Notes under the pieces: generated by a model
What the model was told of the DNA's origin: nothing
The model's database searches: none
What the model saw: only the letters and a program-made list of their open reading frames with translations
NCBI GenBank assembly: GCA_008711295.1
Contig: VUYV01000189.1
Location: forward strand, 124,001 to 188,000
DNA length: 64,000 nucleotides
Source of the DNA: Anarhynchus alexandrinus
Lineage: Eukaryota; Chordata; Aves; Charadriiformes; Charadriidae
Direction: 5' to 3'
Shown here: positions 58,689 through 64,000 of the stretch, piece by piece
Layout: every line of letters begins with the position of its first letter
Position numbering within the stretch: position 1 is the stretch's first letter
Program-made: the position numbers and the translations under genes

Positions 58689-61600
58689 TGGTGGAACTGT
58701 GGAAGAGAGACTCTCAAAGGCTGCTGTGACAAGGAAAAATATGTAAGGGCGGTATTTCATTTCAGCTGTTTGTTTCAACAATTTATGTTTAGTTTAAGTC
58801 TCTTGGATTTGGGGGGTAATATTGTCTTGTTAGGAGAGATGATAAATTGATCTCCGCTGACGAGTGGTTTATTGAACGTGACCTAATTATAACGAGGTGA
58901 ACGGGGAATATTTTCTGACAGGCTGAGAAAAGCTCTGTGGGGAAGAGCTAGGCAAGGGTGGCTCAGCCGTGGCAGGAGGCCATGAATGGAAGGTAACTCT
59001 TGAGAGACTGCTCCAGGCACTTGGATAATTGGGTGATAGGAGCTATACTGGAACCCAGATAGAATAATTCGGACTTGTTTGAAGTCATTAGAAGGACTAA
59101 ATTCGCTTCAGAGCAGCAGTGTGATTTTGAGCGCAGTTTCTTTGGCAAGCCCTGCAGTGAGCGAGCTCACGTCTCTCAGACAGACAGACAAACTCGTGCC
59201 CACAGTACTCTTCTCAAATGAATGCGAGTTTTTAGCAGTTAAAATTCTCCCCACAGAAATTAATGATTACCTCTTACCTAAGCAACCCCACAGGACTGTG
59301 CTATTTTTTTGTGAACACGAGGTCCCCTGGGCTCGCACAGTTTGGTATTTATTTCAAATTGCCTGAAATAGGTCCGTAAACGCTGGTGGAGAGTGTAATC
59401 TTGTAGTTCGAGTCCCACAGATGATGTACATCTCCTACTAGTTGCACGGTAATAAAAACGGTGGCAAATGGCCCCAAAGACCTGGTAGGTGGACCAAGAG
59501 GAGCGTGGAAGGCAGCGGCTGTGCGGGGCTGTGTCGGCTCAGGGGACAACGGAGCAGAGGAGCTGCGGGAACGGGGCTTGAGGGGGTTTCGGTAAAGGCG
59601 TTGCTTCATTTTTCTGGGCTCTGTTGTTTATCAGCTAAAGTTGAAAAACTTGAATCACCCAAAGAAATTACAGTCATAGTCTTAAGCTCTCGAGATCTCT
59701 CATTTTAGGAGATTTTCAGCTGATTTCAAGAGTGTGGCCTGTGAGAAATGACGTAATACGTAAGAGGCAGCAGCATTTTGGAGTCATTTGGGGCAGAGGG
59801 TATAGAGAAATTGGTTGTAAACGCCCACTCCACTTTTTTTTTTTTAACGAATACGGAGTTCATAATACCTAGACTTTTAACCTGTAAAACTGCTATTACC
59901 ATGAACATCACTAACATGTCAAACAAATTACTTTTTTCTCTTTTTGTTCTGATTTTATAATAATGGTATAGATGCAAAGATAGAAGCTAATTGGACAGTG
60001 TAACTGCAGATTCTGGGAAGAATTTTGATCATTGTTAATATTTTGAAAAACAAAACCTGGAATTGCTGGAAAGAATAAATGTGCACTGTAAATTCTTCCA
60101 AAGGTGTGTTTAATTTATCAATTATGGACAATTTAAAGCACCTATATACTTATATTTGAATGCACTTGTAGAGCCTATTTATCGTTATCACTGTTGTCAT
60201 TATTATGATTTTATTGGGATAGTTTGATTTCAGGGTTGCAAAACTTTGGTTTCAATTGTTACAGGTGTAAGGTCATATTAAATTCAATGGTGACTTAAAA
60301 ATTGACTCTGATAATTTCAAATATAGATATAGAAAAAGCAAGGCTGGAAGAAGTACAAAATCCAGGATTTTGAAAGCATTCTTATTGTGACTCACAACAT
60401 TTTCTCTTTTTCAAATGTTTTTTTTTTTTTAATGTGAAATTCAGACTGGAAAATATGTTTTCTTTTCTTTAGCTAATAGAAACAGGTTGTTTCTAAAGGT
60501 ATTAAGTGAATTAAAGTTGTTTGCTGTGGTCTTTGTTGTACCATGAGCCCCAGAAGAAGCCGTCTGCCCCTGCTTTCCCTCCCACGGCGGGACCAGGCCG
60601 GCGGTGCTGGCGTTAGGGGAGGAGGGCGCTCACCGCTCGAGTGGCTGCTGACAAACAAAAATCTTTAATGGTGGAATTCTGCTAATCTTCCCTCTTGGGA
60701 TGTACTAATTTGGGTGTCTCTTCTCTACAATCCTTCCTGAACCACCCACAGCCACTCAAAACCGTGCTCCCTCTGATTTTAGGTGTTTTTTTTTAAATCA
60801 TTTTTGTCCCCCATTGACAAGTCTTTAAGTCTTTGCCCGGTCTGAAGCCAAGTGCAGCAGCTCCTCGTTTACAAAATCAAAATCACTGTCCTCTCACCAA
60901 GTGCTAAATGGAGAGGTGATGGCGCAGTACTATATTTGGTTGATAGTTTACATTTAGTTTGAGGTTTAGCTCTCTTGTGGCATGTAGGGAACGAAATGCG
61001 ATCCTGTGGTGGTGTAGTGAAATGACTGAAAAAGGATCCTTTTAGCCTCACGAAGACATATAAAGCTCAGTGTGTTTTATAAATTGGACATTGTTTCTAT
61101 TCAAACAGAATGAAAACTTTAATATTTTAATCATCATTCAGAACAATATTTTTGTTTTTTCTTGCTTTACTTTGATTTTATTTTTTTTTTCCTACCGTAG
61201 ATTCTGTAAATATTTTTTTTGCTCTGACCAGGCAAGTTGTTTCTGGTAATATGTTCGAACATATTTGTCTTCCCTGGTGTCTAAAATGAGTTCTTCCTCA
61301 TCCTGTATTAGAAATATTACAACCTCGCCTCTGCAAAACCCACACGCTGTAAGAAGTTAAAAACAGGAGGAAATTAGGCTAAGAAGCAGGTACCAAATAA
61401 TCTAACTGTACTTTTCACAGTTCTGAGTAATCTGCACTTCTCTTTCCTAATGCCTTGACTAAAAAGGCTTATTTAGTGTGTGTGCTTCAAACTGTAATGT
61501 AGTGCTTCATTTCCCTCGTAATTTCTGAAGCTGGGAGCTAAAATAATGTTTTTCTGGGCCTTAGCACATTGCTTGATCTTGCAAAGTCTATTTCATGGTC

Positions 61601-63885
61601 TGCTAGATCCTAATGGAGATTGTTGGTAATGAGATAACATTTATTTATATAAAAGTAAATTTACTGCCAACTGCCTAAAACCTACAAGCAATTGAAGTAA
61701 CAGGTTGTTTTAAGTTTTTTAGTTCGTTTTATCAGTATGTAAAAAAACATACAGAGGTCACAACTTCAACTCCCTAAAAAAAACCCCAAATTCTATATGT
61801 TTATATGTCATGGTATCAAGACATATTGTCTTCTGAAACTTTTACATGAGGGTGTATATTCATGTTTCTGTTGGAGCTGCATTTATGTTTGGAGCTTCTG
61901 CTTCCCAAGCCATTAAAATCATTTGGCAATAAATGTTACCCTTCATTCAGTAAAATCAGATCTTATGTGCATCCGTTAATGTAATCAACCTTAAAGCTTA
62001 ACCATATGCAAAAAGATGGGGAACTTCTGTAGATGCTCTTGACAGGCTTTGAGAACGACCTTGCTATTAGCTGTGTTAATAGCGTTTCTAACAGAGAATC
62101 CGCAGTCGGCTTTTTGCCTGGAGCCACACTGTAAATTATTGCTGCATTGCAGATTACGGTTTAATTGTTCAAGGGAAGGGGCGGAAAAATTAGCATTCTA
62201 AATTCTCAAGTGGGACCTACACTACATCAGTGGAGGCCAAACGGAAAAGTCTAATATGACAATATAGATGCTGTACAAACCGCAGAGAATCCAAAGTTTT
62301 TTCTTCCCCCAAAGAGCTCATTGTGCTGTGTGTGCCATTTACGCTTTAACTTCCAGGATGTGTCCTCTTAGTATGCACATGGAGCTCTATTTTCAACTGG
62401 TGGTGATATGAGTGCCCCATTTCTGGTGTTTTGAGGGTGTTTTGTTTAGACGTTTCCAGTGTTTGGGTAGTGAGTGGTTTCTAAAATCAGATTTCTGATT
62501 TGGGGGTCATCAAAATCACATTCCTTTTGCAAATATGAAACGTTATAAACAACTAAACATCCAAAAATCTTTATGTCAGTCCATGTATGCGTTTACAGCA
62601 GGGGGAAAAAGAATACTGAGAAAGATCTATCTGTTGTTCACGAGGTTAGAAATTGGATTATATATTGATTTCAAGTTCAATTCTGTATCTGTAGAACAGA
62701 GTGATAATTTAATGAGTTCAGAGGTTTCACGAGTTCAAGTTTGAAATAGTGAAGCCATGGCTTAATTTCGTAGGTCATGTCAAATCTGTGCCAATAATTC
62801 TTTAGGTGATGACGTGTTATGTGTGCACAAACAACTTCTAAAGGGGTAGAGACTCTTAAAAATGTCTACTAGTTCTGTTTTGTTAAAAACTTCATATGCA
62901 GAGTGCCGGAGACACTGATGATTAAGACTTCAAGTGTAGTGGCCTCAGGCAAAAGGGAGCATTGTAGCTAACTTTCAGAAACCTCTCCAAGTTGTCAAAA
63001 ATAATAACTTTTTCACTTGTTTTCTTTTTTAAAGATTAAGGATTGTAGGGCTTTCCAAGGCTATGAAGCTGGCAGTCTTCGCTGCCCAGGAGGGTTTACT
63101 GAGAGGTTTAAGTTTTACAATCGGAGCGTATTAGATGCTTTAAAATATGTACGCTACCTTTTCGTGTGAATTTATACGAAGCACGAGCAATGCGGAAAAC
63201 AATGTTTTTAAAAGGCTGCAAGAGAAAGTTGATCACGGTAAGGGGATGGAGCAAAAGCTGGCAAGCACTGCCAACATTGCGGGAGGTGGGATTTTAGGTT
63301 TTGCAGGGGTATGCTTCATTTTCTTTTCTTGTTCTTCGTAAATAGTGTTAGGCTGAAGTTATACGATGTTGGTTCATTGGTTTTTTCCGTGGAGAGAGGA
63401 TTGGTCGCTTTTTTTCCTGCTTGGTTAGTTAAAATAGAGCATTTAAGAGAAATTCTTCTTTTCTTTATACCAATGTGAATCTGGAATAACTAATATAGAA
63501 TTTGGAATAACAAATTGCATTCGTGTGCAGTTAGTCTGGAACTAGATGGACAGCGAAAGAGAACCTAGCTACGGTGTTCATTGATGAGCAGGATGGAGAT
63601 GGGACTTTAAAGAGGGACATTTTAATTAATGTCCAAATACTTCTATTACATTCAGGTGTACGCTTTAGGAAAAGATTTAAATACAAGTTCAGGAAATAAG
63701 TTGAAGGGAAAAATTCTCTTTGATTTGCACATATGCTGCTGGGGGAGATACCTCGTGCTCGTTGAGAGAAAAAAAACCAAACCACCATGCTTTCCAGCGC
63801 CTGGATTTCTGAATCGGCTCCATGAACCGGTTCACTTGGCAGCTGCATTCTGGTTCGCTCTCCATCCCCGGGGAAAAGCAGAGGA
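58689..63885. other. Intergenic DNA, no gene seen
   Basis: Mostly AT-rich, with CpG-dense patches near 59460-59600 and 60540-60650 and a short (CAGA)n run near 59177. Two smooth CpG-free stretches (about 60060-60330 and 61540-62010) resemble conserved non-coding DNA, but this cannot be shown from one sequence. Open frames are all short. Confidence 0.5.
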
Positions 63886-63930
63886 GGGGTAGGGTGGGAC
63901 CGGGGTAGGGTGGGACCGGGGTAGGGTACC
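63886..63930 (+). repeat. 16-bp G-rich tandem array, G-quadruplex-prone
   Basis: GGGGTAGGGTGGGACC is repeated exactly at 63886-63901 and 63902-63917, with a partial third copy to 63930. The + strand has six or more G-runs of three to four separated by one to three bases, which satisfies the common G-quadruplex rule. Neighbouring sequence to the window end is CpG-rich and could be the edge of another CpG island. Confidence 0.9.
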
Positions 63931-64000
63931 GGTCCTGCGCCCCTGGAGCCAGCCCGAGTGAGCGCAGATGGTTGGCTGGGAGTTATAATTAGGTCTATCC

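Overview
The window is a stretch of vertebrate nuclear genome, most probably from a bird. It is AT-rich, nearly all non-coding, and has one multi-exon gene with GT/AG introns. Its recognisable mobile elements are almost all CR1 LINE fragments with the avian 3' ends (ATTCTGTGATTCTATGA type); I saw no Alu-like, L1-like or B-type elements. Sparse repeats, a compact first intron (13.6 kb) and a GC-extreme first exon beside an assembly gap all fit an avian assembly. I cannot name the species.

The only protein-coding gene I can support is DIPK2A (C3orf58/HASF/GoPro49/DIA1, divergent protein kinase domain 2A) on the + strand. It has three coding exons: 21854-22507, 36092-36395 and 39088-39419. Joined, they give 1290 nt and 429 residues; the human protein is about 430. 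The splice phases match, the stop is intact and kinase-like residues are present. The gene starts in a CpG island (about 20640-23115) that is broken by a 713-base run of N (21073-21785) which probably hides the transcription start. A 3' UTR of about 2.5 kb probably ends near the AATAAA at 41964.

Layout: 1-235 is the end of a CR1 ORF2 in reverse. 237-20640 is intergenic DNA holding three further repeat remnants (two small reversed CR1 tails and an ancient reptile-type CR1/L3-like tail at 15055-15740), a short palindromic ancient repeat and scattered simple repeats. 20640-41990 is DIPK2A. 41990-64000 is intergenic and has no gene I recognise. It holds a 1.3 kb CR1 with a partly readable reverse transcriptase (57420-58688), several orphan CpG-dense patches (46.2, 48.5-48.8, 53.3-53.6, 59.5, 60.6 kb), an AT microsatellite with a near-perfect palindrome, a compound tandem repeat around a single N (54.65-54.77 kb), and a G-run tandem array at the right end (63886-63930). 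In mammals DIPK2A sits in gene-poor DNA beside SLC9A9; the emptiness here fits that.

I found no CRISPR array, operon, tRNA, rRNA, virus-derived gene or novel multi-gene system. Most findings concern non-coding structure and are leads, not claims of function.
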